This document shows positions 8,230 through 15,750 of a stretch of DNA of 64,000 nucleotides, piece by piece. The translations under genes were made by a program, and so were the position numbers. The DNA comes from Streptomyces sp. R33. GTDB lineage: Bacteria > Actinomycetota > Actinomycetes > Streptomycetales > Streptomycetaceae. The DNA lies in assembly GCF_041200175.1 (NCBI RefSeq), contig NZ_CP165727.1:2604001-2668000 (forward strand). Direction: 5' to 3'. The notes below the pieces were generated by a model. That model saw only the letters and a list, made by a program, of their open reading frames with translations. It was not told the DNA's origin and did not search any database. Numbering within the stretch: the stretch's first letter is position 1; each line of letters starts with the position of its first letter.

Positions 8230-8246
8230 GGCACTCGTCGAGTGCC
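8230..8246 (-). terminator. Small hairpin after the thioesterase gene
   Basis: A perfect 7-bp stem GGCACTC / GAGTGCC with a 3-base loop lies directly after the thioesterase stop and directly before the AGGAGGAG ribosome site of the 39-aa ORF. It may be an intra-operon attenuator or an mRNA 3'-end structure rather than a full terminator. Confidence 0.35.
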
Positions 8247-8248
8247 GG

Positions 8249-9061
8249 TCAAGCCCTGCGATCGAGGGCGACGGCCCCTCGGACGCCCGAGGATGCCGGC
8301 AGGACGCTCTGGCGGAGCAGCCTCTCCGTCAGCAGTGCGATCACGTCTGCGCTCTGGCCGGTGAGGAAGAAGTGGCCTCCAGGGAACACCCGGAGCTCCA
8401 TCGGCCCGGTGGTGTGCGCTTCCCAGGACGCCGCTTCGTCGATCGAGACCCGGGGGTCGTTGTCTCCGGTGAGCACCGTCACCGGGCAGTCCAGCTTGCG
8501 TCCCGGCTCGTACTGGTACGTCTCGACGGCACGGTAGTCGCTGCGGATGGCCGGCATGATCATTTCCAGCAGTTCCGGGTCGGTCAGCATGGCCGAGTCG
8601 GTTCCGCTCAACTTGCGGAGTTCGGCCACCATCTGTGCGTCCGACCCCAGGTGGACCATGTCGTCGCGGTGGCGGGAGGGTGCCCGCCGGCCGGACGCGA
8701 AGAAGCGCACGGGCGAGGGGAGGCCGGCGTCCTGCATGCGCAGCGCGAGCTCGTAGGCGAGAACGGCGCCCATGCTGTGCCCGAACAACGCCAGGGGCAG
8801 ATCGTCGAGATGGCGCACGGCCGCGAAGATCTGGTCCGCCAGGTCGGGGATGCTGGGGATGTTCGGCTCGTGGCGTCGGTCCTGCCGCCCCGGGTACTGG
8901 ATGGCCAGCACGTCCACCGCGGGCGCGAGCGCCTTGGACACGGGAAAGTAGAAGCTCGCCGATCCGCCTGCGTGCGGCAGGCATATGAGGCGGACTTTAC
9001 TGTCCGGCGCCGGGGGGCGCCGCCGGACCCATTTCTCGAATTGCTCCACTGTTTTCGACAT
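8249..9061 (-). CDS. rifR: Type II thioesterase (RifR-like editing hydrolase)
   Basis: The protein is about 270 aa with an alpha/beta-hydrolase fold. It has the entry motif LICLPHAGGSASFYFPVSKA, the nucleophile Ser96 in GHSMG, Asp at about 200-202 (TGDNDP) and His230 in GGHFF. Type II thioesterases act in trans on modular PKSs. They remove decarboxylated or misloaded acyl groups from carrier-protein phosphopantetheine and so restore stalled modules. They do not release the final product, which agrees with the separate amide synthase. The start is ATG 9061. A full copy of the proposed activator site lies 35 bases upstream (9096-9113), with TAGGAT, a possible -10 hexamer, between the two. The promoter and first codons are duplicated upstream of the neighbouring methyltransferase gene. 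Confidence 0.9.
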   Translation of the reverse strand: MSKTVEQFEKWVRRRPPAPDSKVRLICLPHAGGSASFYFPVSKALAPAVDVLAIQYPGRQDRRHEPNIPSIPDLADQIFAAVRHLDDLPLALFGHSMGAVLAYELALRMQDAGLPSPVRFFASGRRAPSRHRDDMVHLGSDAQMVAELRKLSGTDSAMLTDPELLEMIMPAIRSDYRAVETYQYEPGRKLDCPVTVLTGDNDPRVSIDEAASWEAHTTGPMELRVFPGGHFFLTGQSADVIALLTERLLRQSVLPASSGVRGAVALDRRA

Positions 9062-9095
9062 CTTCCAGATCCTAGGGTGGGCTTGGCGGGCTGGG

Positions 9096-9113
9096 CATCC
9101 CTCGACCTGATAG
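9096..9113 (-). promoter_or_regulatory. RifZ-like activator site upstream of the thioesterase gene
   Basis: On the minus strand it reads CTATCAGGTCGAGGGATG, a full match to CTAYC-N8-GGATG. It is oriented towards the thioesterase gene, 35 bases before its ATG. A second shared block (CCTAGGATCTGGAAG) follows directly before the start codon. Confidence 0.65.
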
Positions 9114-9182
9114 CCGCCCCGAATCCGGCCGGACGTCCGCACTGAGGCCCGCGTGGAATATCTGATAACGCCGATGAGTGGA

Positions 9183-9228
9183 CCAGGTGAAACCTGGCCC
9201 ACTCTGCCGGATGGCGAAACACTTCGCC
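9183..9228 (-). terminator. Tandem hairpins after the methyltransferase gene
   Basis: Two small stem-loops follow the stop of the class I methyltransferase gene: GGCGAA-ACAC-TTCGCC (9213-9228) and CCAGGT-GAA-ACCTGG (9183-9197). Neither has a T tract. Together they are a reasonable stop signal between this gene and the thioesterase promoter. Confidence 0.4.
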
Positions 9229-9266
9229 TGCTGTACGAAATCGGCAGCGTCGGCGGCCGGTTACCG

Positions 9267-10043
9267 CTAACCGATGCGTTCCGCGGCGAGCTGCCAGACG
9301 GGAGCCTTGATCCGTCCCTGATCGTCGAGTTCGACCGAATCGATGGGATTCGAGGCGAGCGCCGGGTCGAAGCGGGCCAGCGATTCGCTGACGTCCTCCG
9401 TCTCGGAGGCCGCCAGGCTGATCAGCTGCCGAATGCTCTCGGGGGTGAGCGAGGTCTGGTACAGGACCGGGCGCAGCACGGTGATGTTCCACTGCTTGCC
9501 GACGATCTCACGGAGGTTCTTCTCGCTGACGCGCTGCGCGACAGGGAAGACCGCGGGCAGTTCCTCGGCGAAGCAGAGCAGGTGCAGCCGCGCGCCGGGC
9601 TTGGTGGCGCGGTACAGCGCGTCCATGTAGCGGCGCTGGTTGTCCTCGGTCAGGCAGTGGTAGAGCCCGCTGTCGATGACCGTGTCGAAACGGTTCTCGT
9701 AACCGTCCAGGCTGGTCGCGTCGGCAACGGCGAAATCGACGTCGAGTCCCTTGGCGCGGGCGCGCTTCTTCGCCTCCTGGATGGCGGTCGGCGCCCCGTC
9801 GATGCCGGTGACCCGGTAGCCGCGCGAGGCGAGGAAGATGGCGTTGTCGCCGAGCCCGCAGCCGACGTCGATCACGTCGCCGCTGACCTGGCCCGCGTCC
9901 TCGGCCGCGATCACGGCCGGCTGGGCATCGGCGATGTCCCACGGCGCGAGGATTCCGACCGGAGCGTCTCCCTTGTATCCCTGGTAAACGGCTTCCAGGT
10001 TGAGGTGTTCCAGCGAGAAGTTCTCAAGGTTCTGTTCGGTCAC
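9267..10043 (-). CDS. Class I SAM-dependent methyltransferase
   Basis: The protein is about 258 aa. The chosen start is GTG 10043, with GGAGG five bases upstream, beginning TEQNLENFSLEH. A longer form from ATG 10127 has its own GGAAGG, but its extra 28 residues look like a remnant of the thioesterase gene. The Rossmann methyltransferase motifs are clear: motif I VIDVGCGLGDNAIFLASRGY, the acidic residue in VTGIDGAP, motif II VADATSLD, and motif IV FDTVIDSGLYHCL. It should methylate an oxygen (less likely N) of the ansamycin, acting after or during release. The closest role by context is the O-methylation done by Rif-Orf14 in rifamycin; the target here is unknown. It is divergent from a second methyltransferase-family gene, with an activator site for each in the intergenic region. 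Confidence 0.8.
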   Translation of the reverse strand: MTEQNLENFSLEHLNLEAVYQGYKGDAPVGILAPWDIADAQPAVIAAEDAGQVSGDVIDVGCGLGDNAIFLASRGYRVTGIDGAPTAIQEAKKRARAKGLDVDFAVADATSLDGYENRFDTVIDSGLYHCLTEDNQRRYMDALYRATKPGARLHLLCFAEELPAVFPVAQRVSEKNLREIVGKQWNITVLRPVLYQTSLTPESIRQLISLAASETEDVSESLARFDPALASNPIDSVELDDQGRIKAPVWQLAAERIG

Positions 10044-10165
10044 GTGATCCTCCAGCGAGCGCCCCGAGTGAAATCGGCGGACCCATTTTGAATTGGTCGG
10101 GACCGGTGCCGATCCCGCGACTTGCATGATCCTTCCAGACCCTAGGGCAGACATGACGGGCCGGG

Positions 10166-10183
10166 CATCCCTCGATCTGATAG
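10166..10183 (-). promoter_or_regulatory. RifZ-like activator site facing the class I methyltransferase gene
   Basis: On the minus strand it reads CTATCAGATCGAGGGATG, a full match to CTAYC-N8-GGATG. It is embedded in a 50-bp block almost identical to the thioesterase promoter, including CCCTAGGGTCTGGAAG next to ATG 10127. Confidence 0.65.
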
Positions 10184-10216
10184 GGCAATGCGCAACGCCT
10201 CGGGTTGCATGGCGGG

Positions 10217-10234
10217 CTACCAGGTCAAGGGATG
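10217..10234 (+). promoter_or_regulatory. RifZ-like activator site facing the O-methyltransferase-family gene
   Basis: On the plus strand it reads CTACCAGGTCAAGGGATG, an exact match to CTACC-N8-GGATG. It is the only copy on the plus strand and faces the plus-strand gene starting at 10379. This makes a chance match unlikely. Confidence 0.65.
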
Positions 10235-10378
10235 TCCGGCCAGGGGTGCATTACCTACCCTGAAAGGAAATTCTCGGCGAACGCACCGCCCGGTTCCGGA
10301 GCTTCGCCCGCGAGCGGGAGCGCGGCCGGTGCCGTCCTGAATCGTGGAGCGCTCGCCCGGCCCGAAGGAATGAGTGCA

Positions 10379-11446
10379 ATGACTCCAGAAGACACGTTCA
10401 TGCGGTTCCGCGAATACATGCTGGGACCGGCACGGTTCATGACCCTGCTGTCCTGTTTCGAGCTCGGCATCATCGATGCGCTCCGGAAAGAGCCCGGCAT
10501 GACCACGGACCGGATCGGCGAGGCCGTCGGCGCCACGGCGGGGGCCGTGGAACAGCTCCTCCACCTGCCGGTCAAGGAGGGTTTCCTCTCGTACGACGAG
10601 GCTTCCGGCGGCTACTCCCTCGACGCTCTCGCGGACATCGCAGAGGCCGACCTCGGGCGACTGCTCACCGTGATGGACATGATCAAGGTCGTCATGCTCA
10701 GGCAGATGTTCTACCTGACCGAGAGCGTTCAGACCGGCACGGTCGTCGGCCTGGACAAGTTCTACGGGTTCAAGGGAAATCTGTACGAGGCCGTGGGCGA
10801 GCACAAGGACCTGCGCGAATCCTGGGCCACCATGATGGACGATGTCACCGCCCACGTGGATCCCTGGTTCTTCCGCAACCTCCGCATACCGGCCGGCTCG
10901 AAGGTGCTCGATCTCGCCGGGAACACCGGTCTCGGAGCGATCATGACCTATCGGCTGAAGGCTTCGCCCGGGCTTCGCGTGACGACGTTCGACCTGCCCG
11001 AGAAGGAAGAGGAATGCCTCGAGACCTTCCGCGCCCACGGCGTCGAGAAGCACTGCTCGTTCATCGGCGGTGACGTCTTCGCAAGCGTTCCCAAGGGCTT
11101 CGACGTCGTCCTGATCAAGCACTTCCTGGACATGTTCGACAAGGAGGACGTGGTCAGGATCCTCACCAGCGTCAGCGAGGCGCTGGAAGTCGGCGGACAG
11201 GTCAACATCCTGGTGCCGGTGTACCCCGACGACGTCAAGGACACCAGCAGCGCCGGCGTCGACCTCTTCCCCGCCTACTTCCTCTCCGGCGCCATGGGCA
11301 AGGGAGGGCCGCAGAAGCTGTCGACCTACCGGAGCTGGGTGGAGGAGTGCGGGTTCGAGGTCACGAAGACGGTGGCCCAGGACCTCACCAAGACACCCGG
11401 AGCCCTGATCGCGCACGGCATCCTGTGCGCGACGAAGGTCGCATGA
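10379..11446 (+). CDS. O-methyltransferase-family protein (plant-type OMT fold), catalytic His absent
   Basis: The protein is about 355 aa. ATG 10379 has AAGGA nine bases upstream; an ATG at 10370 has no spacing. The N-terminal half (about 1-165) is the helical dimerisation domain with a winged-helix part (LLSCFELGIIDALRKEPGMT). The C-terminal half is a SAM-binding Rossmann fold (VLDLAGNTGLGAIMTYRLKA, TTFDLPE, GGDVFASVPKGFDVV). Motif I is unusual (DLAGNTG instead of DVGGGxG). The position of the general-base His in this family (LHDW) reads LDMF in LIKHFLDMFDKED. It may therefore be a methyltransferase using another base, or one of the relatives that changed chemistry (RdmB-like hydroxylase or decarboxylase). 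Its own activator site ties it to the pathway. It converges with the P450 gene. Confidence 0.75.
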   Translation: MTPEDTFMRFREYMLGPARFMTLLSCFELGIIDALRKEPGMTTDRIGEAVGATAGAVEQLLHLPVKEGFLSYDEASGGYSLDALADIAEADLGRLLTVMDMIKVVMLRQMFYLTESVQTGTVVGLDKFYGFKGNLYEAVGEHKDLRESWATMMDDVTAHVDPWFFRNLRIPAGSKVLDLAGNTGLGAIMTYRLKASPGLRVTTFDLPEKEEECLETFRAHGVEKHCSFIGGDVFASVPKGFDVVLIKHFLDMFDKEDVVRILTSVSEALEVGGQVNILVPVYPDDVKDTSSAGVDLFPAYFLSGAMGKGGPQKLSTYRSWVEECGFEVTKTVAQDLTKTPGALIAHGILCATKVA

Positions 11447-11513
11447 GCCGGTGAACGCGGGCGGGCCTGCGCGTCGGGGTCTGCGGCCGCGGCCGGCCGG
11501 ACCCGGCGCGGAT

Positions 11514-11547
11514 CCCGCCCGCGCCGGGTCGACCCGGCGCGGGCGGG
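11514..11547. terminator. Perfect palindrome between convergent OMT-family and P450 genes
   Basis: A perfect 17-bp inverted repeat with no spacer: CCCGCCCGCGCCGGGTC and its exact complement. It lies between the stops of the two convergent genes (11446 and 11550). It has no T tract but is very stable and symmetrical, as expected for a bidirectional terminator in a GC-rich genome. Confidence 0.65.
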
Positions 11548-11549
11548 GC

Positions 11550-12821
11550 TCAGGCCAGCTGCAGCGGAAGCCGGTCGACCCGGGTGAACCCGGGTCGCAG
11601 CGCCCACGGGATCTGCTCCCGCCCGACCGCCAGGGCCAGGTCGGGGAACCGGGTGAACAGCGCGTGCAGCGCCACCTCGGCCTCCTGGCGGGCCAGTACG
11701 GCACCGAGGCAGTAGTGCAGCCCCTGCCCGAAACCGAGGTGGCTCTCGGTGCGTTCGGTCTCCCGGCTCACGTCCAGCCGCTGGGGGTCGTCGAATTGGC
11801 GCGGGTCGGTGTTCGCGGCGAGGAGCAGCGGGATGACCGGCGCCCCCGCGGGGATCGTGACGCCGCCCAGCTCGACCCCCTGCGACGGGTAGCGGGGCTG
11901 CCCGAACTGGACGGGCCCCAGTCGCATCAGCTCGTGTACCGCCTGCGGCCACAGGGACGGGTCGGCGCGCAGCAGGGCGAGCTGGTCCGGGTGTCCGAGC
12001 AGGGCGAGCACCGCATTGCCGAGCAAGGAGGTCGTCGTCTCGTGGCCGGAGATCACCAGGGTGAAGACCAGCGTGACCATCTCCCGGTCGGAGAGGCGGT
12101 CGCCGTCGTCCTCCTGGGCCTGTACGAGTGCGGTGATCAGGTCGTCGCGCGGCTCGGCACGCCGGCGTGCGATCAGGTCCAGCACGTGGTCGACGCACTC
12201 GCGGAAGACGGTCGGGAGGCTCTCGACGTGCGCCATGGGCGCGGAGAGCATGCCCGCCCACTCGTGCCACTGGGGACGATCGGCCTCGTCGATGCCGACC
12301 AGCTCGCAGATCACCGTGATCGGCAGCGGGTAGCAGAAGGACTCCATGAGTTCGACCGGCGCACCGTCGCGTGCGGCCTCGGCCAACCGGTCGAGGAGCG
12401 CCTCGGTGATCTCCTCGACCCGCGGGCGCAGCGCGGACACGCGCCGCGCGGTGAACGCCCGGGAGACCAGCTTGCGCAACCGGCGGTGGTCGGCGCCGTC
12501 GACTTCGACGATCTTGTCGGCGAGGTAGTCGACCAGGTCGGACGGGATGTTGAGCCGCTTCATGATCGTGGTCCGGACGTCCGGGCCTCCCGGCACCGAG
12601 GCCGGGTTGTTGAGGAACAGCGGATCGGACAGCACCCGGCGGACGTCGGCGTAGCGGGTGACCAGCCACATCGGCGGCCCGCCCATCATCGTGCCGGTCA
12701 GGATCGGAGCCTGCTCGCGCAGCCGCGCGTACCCGGCGAACGGATCGGCTGTCAGTTCCGGCGAGAGGAGCTCGACCGGGTCGGCCTGGGTCTCGGCGGT
12801 GGCGGTCATAAAGTCGCTCAC
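11550..12821 (-). CDS. Cytochrome P450 monooxygenase (ansamycin tailoring)
   Basis: The protein is about 423 aa from GTG 12821, or 419 aa from ATG 12809; neither has a strong ribosome site. All P450 landmarks are present: the I-helix LVISGHETTTSLLG with the acid-alcohol pair E-T, the ExxR motif in HELMR, and the heme loop GFGQGLHYCLGAVLAR with the Cys ligand. It is a soluble bacterial class I type that needs ferredoxin and reductase from elsewhere, as none is encoded here. It probably hydroxylates or oxidises the ansa chain or the naphthalene core after macrolactam formation. Site and timing cannot be read from sequence. It shares a promoter region and a full activator site (12991-13008) with the divergent FAD hydroxylase gene. 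Confidence 0.92.
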   Translation of the reverse strand: MSDFMTATAETQADPVELLSPELTADPFAGYARLREQAPILTGTMMGGPPMWLVTRYADVRRVLSDPLFLNNPASVPGGPDVRTTIMKRLNIPSDLVDYLADKIVEVDGADHRRLRKLVSRAFTARRVSALRPRVEEITEALLDRLAEAARDGAPVELMESFCYPLPITVICELVGIDEADRPQWHEWAGMLSAPMAHVESLPTVFRECVDHVLDLIARRRAEPRDDLITALVQAQEDDGDRLSDREMVTLVFTLVISGHETTTSLLGNAVLALLGHPDQLALLRADPSLWPQAVHELMRLGPVQFGQPRYPSQGVELGGVTIPAGAPVIPLLLAANTDPRQFDDPQRLDVSRETERTESHLGFGQGLHYCLGAVLARQEAEVALHALFTRFPDLALAVGREQIPWALRPGFTRVDRLPLQLA

Positions 12822-12990
12822 TTCCGTATCGGAGAAATGGTGTGCCGACCCACCGATATCAGGTGGGCACGCGCGACGGGCATTTGTCGTTCGGGGTTGA
12901 ACGGAACCGGCACGACCGGATTTCGAACTGCGCCGTCCGCTTCAACCGGCCCGCTTCTTCGGCACGTTACGGCAGTAATGACCGACAACA

Positions 12991-13008
12991 CATCCCTCAA
13001 CCTGATAG
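12991..13008 (-). promoter_or_regulatory. RifZ-like activator site between P450 and FAD hydroxylase genes
   Basis: On the minus strand it reads CTATCAGGTTGAGGGATG, a full match to CTAYC-N8-GGATG. It faces the P450 gene but also ends 13 bases before the -35 of the FAD hydroxylase promoter. One bound activator could therefore serve both genes. Confidence 0.62.
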
Positions 13009-13021
13009 GGTTTTCCGATCC

Positions 13022-13050
13022 TTGACACACCTCGAACACCGGAATACTAT
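13022..13050 (+). promoter_or_regulatory. Vegetative-type promoter of the FAD hydroxylase gene
   Basis: TTGACA (13022-13027), 17 bases, then TACTAT (13045-13050) form a near-consensus HrdB/sigma-70 promoter in an AT-richer patch. It lies about 120 bases before the ATG at 13173. The adjacent upstream activator motif suggests activator-dependent use. Confidence 0.65.
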
Positions 13051-13172
13051 TCTGGCAATTTTCCGGCGTGGCGGAATTCAGCCCTTCAAACAGCGCGGAC
13101 CTGTGAAGTCCTCCTTGACGCCGTTTTTCGAAGCGCGCGCTGATCTGCCCACAGCATGCGAGTAGGGGCACG

Positions 13173-14822
13173 ATGCCAACCATGCGAACGCACGATACGT
13201 ACTCGAATCCGACGGACACGGACGTCGTCATCGTGGGCAACGGGCCGATCGGTGCCACGCTCTCGGTGCTGCTCGCCCAGCGCGGCTGGCGGGTGACCGT
13301 GCTCGAGCGCCGCGCCCGGCCGTACCGGCTTCCCCGGGCGACCAGCTTCGACGGGGAGACCGCGCGGCTCCTGGCGGCCACCGGGATCGGCCTGGACCTG
13401 GGCCGGGTCACGGAGCCGGCCAACGGCTACCAGTGGCAGACCCCCTCCGGCGCGGCGCTGCTGGACATCGAGTTCACGACGGCCGGACCGTACGGCTGGC
13501 CGGACGCCAACACGATGCACCAGCCGGCCCTGGAGGAGCTGATCGCCGCCAGGGCGGCGGCACTTCCCGGCATCACGGTGCTGCGCGGGCACGAGGTCGT
13601 GAAGATCAACGACGGCGGGGAACACGTGGAGGTGACGGCGACCACCGACGACGACGCGACCCGCGTCCTCTCCGCGCGGTGGGTCGTGGGGTGCGACGGA
13701 GCCAACAGCTTCGTGCGCGACCACCTCGACGTCTCCGTGACGGACCTCGGGTTCTCCTACGAGTGGCTGCTGTGCGACGTCGAACTGCGCCAGCCGCGCG
13801 AGTTCACCCCCACCAACGTGCAGATCTGTGATCCGGCCAGGCCCACGACCGTGGTGGCCAGCGGCCCCGGGCGCCGGCGCTGGGAGTTCATGCGCCTGCC
13901 GGGCGAGAGCACCGCCGAGCTCAACCGGGACGAGACGGCCTGGCGGCTGCTGGCGCCGTTCGGCGTCACCCCCGACACGGCCACCCTGCTGCGCAGCACC
14001 ACGTACATCTTCCAGGCCCGTTGGGCCGACCAGTGGCGCGTGGGCCGTGTCCTGCTGGCCGGCGACGCGGCCCATCTCATGCCGCCCTTCGCCGGGCAGG
14101 GCATGTGCTCCGGCATCCGGGACGTCGTCAACCTGGCGTGGAAGCTGGACCTGACGCTCCGCGGCGTCGCGGACGAGTCCGTACTGGACAGCTACACGCA
14201 GGAGCGCCGCGCACAGGCCAAGGAGGCGATCTTGGCATCGGTCCAGCTGGGCCGGGTGATCTGTGTGACGGACCCGGCGGCCGCCGCCGAGCGGGATGCC
14301 ACGGTGCTCGCCAACCGGCGCGGCAAGCCGGCGGGCCGGCCGGAGCCGGCGAAGGCGCTCTCGGGCGGGCTGCTGCACCGGCGGCCGGGGGCCGGGGCGG
14401 CCGAGGCGCCCGCGGGTGCCGTCGTACCGCAGGGCCGCGTGGCGCGCCGGGGCTCCACCGGGCTGTTCGACGAGGTGGTCGGCCGTGGTTTCGTCCTGCT
14501 GACCACCGGCGATCCGCACGCCCTGCTCGACGAGGAGCGGCTTTCCTTCCTCGCCGGTCTGGGGGCCCACGTGGTGCGGCTGCTGCCGCCCGGACAGGCA
14601 TCCGAGGAGCACGGCCCGGCCGATGTGATTGGTGTGGTGGATGCGGACGGGGTCTACGGGCCGTATCTGGCCCGGTTCGGGGCGACTTCGCTGCTCGTCC
14701 GTCCGGACTACCACGTCTTCGGTGCCGCGAGCGGCCCGGACGGCACCGCAGCACTGGTCGACGACCTGCGGGGCCGGTTGTGCGCCGCGGTGCCGGCCGG
14801 TGCGGGGCACCGGGCCGGCTGA
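13173..14822 (+). CDS. FAD-dependent aromatic hydroxylase, Rif-Orf19-like
   Basis: The protein is 549 aa. ATG 13173 follows GGGG at five bases. FAD-binding motifs of the PheA/MhpA hydroxylase class are visible: DVVIVGNGPIGATLSVLLAQ (GxGxxG), VVGCDGANSFVRD (DG motif) and GRVLLAGDAAHLMPPFAGQG (GD motif). The C-terminal 150 residues are a thioredoxin-like dimerisation domain without its cysteines. In rifamycin-type pathways a homologue (Rif-Orf19 and relatives, annotated as 3-(3-hydroxyphenyl)propionate hydroxylase-like) oxidises the AHBA-derived ring. It triggers closure of the second ring to the naphthalene or naphthoquinone on the PKS-bound chain. By that analogy the product is naphthalenic. 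This agrees with the dead KR in module 3, which leaves the ketone needed for cyclisation. Confidence 0.85.
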   Translation: MPTMRTHDTYSNPTDTDVVIVGNGPIGATLSVLLAQRGWRVTVLERRARPYRLPRATSFDGETARLLAATGIGLDLGRVTEPANGYQWQTPSGAALLDIEFTTAGPYGWPDANTMHQPALEELIAARAAALPGITVLRGHEVVKINDGGEHVEVTATTDDDATRVLSARWVVGCDGANSFVRDHLDVSVTDLGFSYEWLLCDVELRQPREFTPTNVQICDPARPTTVVASGPGRRRWEFMRLPGESTAELNRDETAWRLLAPFGVTPDTATLLRSTTYIFQARWADQWRVGRVLLAGDAAHLMPPFAGQGMCSGIRDVVNLAWKLDLTLRGVADESVLDSYTQERRAQAKEAILASVQLGRVICVTDPAAAAERDATVLANRRGKPAGRPEPAKALSGGLLHRRPGAGAAEAPAGAVVPQGRVARRGSTGLFDEVVGRGFVLLTTGDPHALLDEERLSFLAGLGAHVVRLLPPGQASEEHGPADVIGVVDADGVYGPYLARFGATSLLVRPDYHVFGAASGPDGTAALVDDLRGRLCAAVPAGAGHRAG

Positions 14823-14835
14823 CGGTCGTACGCGG

Positions 14836-15735
14836 TCAGGGCACGGCCAGGCGGGCGAGCGCCACCGCGCCGCGCAACGAGGAGAGGCCCCCCAGCGCTG
14901 CCGGCTCCACCGGCAGCGGGGGTTGGCCGGGGCGGGCCAGCTCGGCGAGGTGACCGGAGACCAGCCCGACGAGCTCGGGGAGGCCGGCCGCGAAGCCGCC
15001 GCCGATCAGGGCGAGTCGGGGATGGACCAGTTCCTGGACGCCGGACACCGCGGCGGCCAGGGCCCGGGAGGTCTCCTCGACCGCGGTCACCGCCCACGGC
15101 GCCCCTTCGCGCAGCGCCCGCCGCAGTTCCCCGAAGGGGACGGGCTCGCCCCGCAGAACGGCCGCGCGGGCCAGGGTGGCCGGTCCGGAGGCGATCGCCT
15201 GGAGGCATCCCCGGCGGCCGCAGACGCACTGCGCACCGCCCATCGCGACGATCACGTGTCCGAGCTCGAAGGAGCCGCGGCCGAGCCCGGGGCACGGCGC
15301 CCCCTGCAGGACGAGACCGCCGCCGATGCCGGTGCCCACCCCGACGTAGAGCAGGTCGTCGCAGCCCGATTCCCGGGCCTCCGCGAGCGCACCGAGGTCG
15401 CCGTCGTCCGCCCGGGCGACGGCGGCTCCGGGGAACAGCGCGCGCAGCGACGCGTCCAGGTGGAGCCCGTTCCACTCCGGCCGGCTGGGCCAGGCGGTGA
15501 CCCGCCCGGCCGGGTCGACGGTGCCGGGCATCGCGACGCCCACCGCGCGCAGCGGTACCGGGAGCCGCGCCCGCAGTTGCTCCACGTGGTGGGCGAGCAG
15601 GGCGAGGTCCCGGTCAGCGCTGTGCCGCGGGCCCCACCGGAAGGCGGATTCGTCCACGCACTCCGCGCCGGCCTCCACCCGGAAGGCGACCTTGGTGCCC
15701 CCGATGTCGACACCGAGGTGATGTGCCTTCTCCAT
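14836..15735 (-). CDS. rifN: ROK-family kinase, kanosamine kinase of AHBA pathway
   Basis: The protein is 299 aa. The ATP-binding motif LGVDIGGTK is at the N-terminus, followed by the catalytic Asp region ARADDGDLGAL, GVGTGIGGGLVLQG, the substrate His in FELGHVIV, and the zinc motif CVCGRRGC of ROK kinases. By position as last gene of the rifK-L-M-N block it is the RifN homologue. RifN phosphorylates kanosamine (3-amino-3-deoxyglucose) at C6, giving the aminosugar phosphate that feeds amino-DAHP formation. The ATG at 15735 has AAGG just upstream and starts 15 bases after rifM. It converges with the FAD hydroxylase gene with only 13 bases between the stops. Confidence 0.9.
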   Translation of the reverse strand: MEKAHHLGVDIGGTKVAFRVEAGAECVDESAFRWGPRHSADRDLALLAHHVEQLRARLPVPLRAVGVAMPGTVDPAGRVTAWPSRPEWNGLHLDASLRALFPGAAVARADDGDLGALAEARESGCDDLLYVGVGTGIGGGLVLQGAPCPGLGRGSFELGHVIVAMGGAQCVCGRRGCLQAIASGPATLARAAVLRGEPVPFGELRRALREGAPWAVTAVEETSRALAAAVSGVQELVHPRLALIGGGFAAGLPELVGLVSGHLAELARPGQPPLPVEPAALGGLSSLRGAVALARLAVP

Positions 15736-15750
15736 GCCCTTCGACGACCC

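Larger units (their letters stand above)
10044..10378. other. Divergent regulatory region between the two methyltransferase-family genes
   Basis: This 335-bp region has two oppositely oriented copies of the 18-bp activator motif (10166-10183 and 10217-10234), one facing each gene. On the minus-strand side it also carries a 28-codon remnant of the thioesterase 5' end (10044-10127, including codons for KWVRRFH). There is no independent gene. The 33 bp between the motif copies reads GGCAATGCGCAACGCCTCGG and onwards and contains no obvious -10. Confidence 0.55.
12822..13172. other. Divergent promoter region between P450 and FAD hydroxylase genes
   Basis: This 351-bp region contains one activator-motif copy (12991-13008) and a good HrdB-type promoter towards the FAD gene (13022-13050). 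For the minus-strand P450 gene a long leader of about 150 bases would follow the motif; I see no clear -10 there. A frame reading through on the plus strand from 12842 is not a gene. Confidence 0.5.

Noticed and set aside
10205..10378. Longer form of the OMT-family protein from 10205
   Set aside because: This frame crosses the activator site at 10217-10234 and has no family similarity before MTPEDTF.
12842..13165. Plus-strand ORF across the P450/FAD intergenic region
   Set aside because: It covers the promoter and activator site, has low coding bias and no ribosome site.
14823..14835. Terminator between the FAD hydroxylase and rifN genes
   Set aside because: Only 13 bases between stops and no inverted repeat visible.
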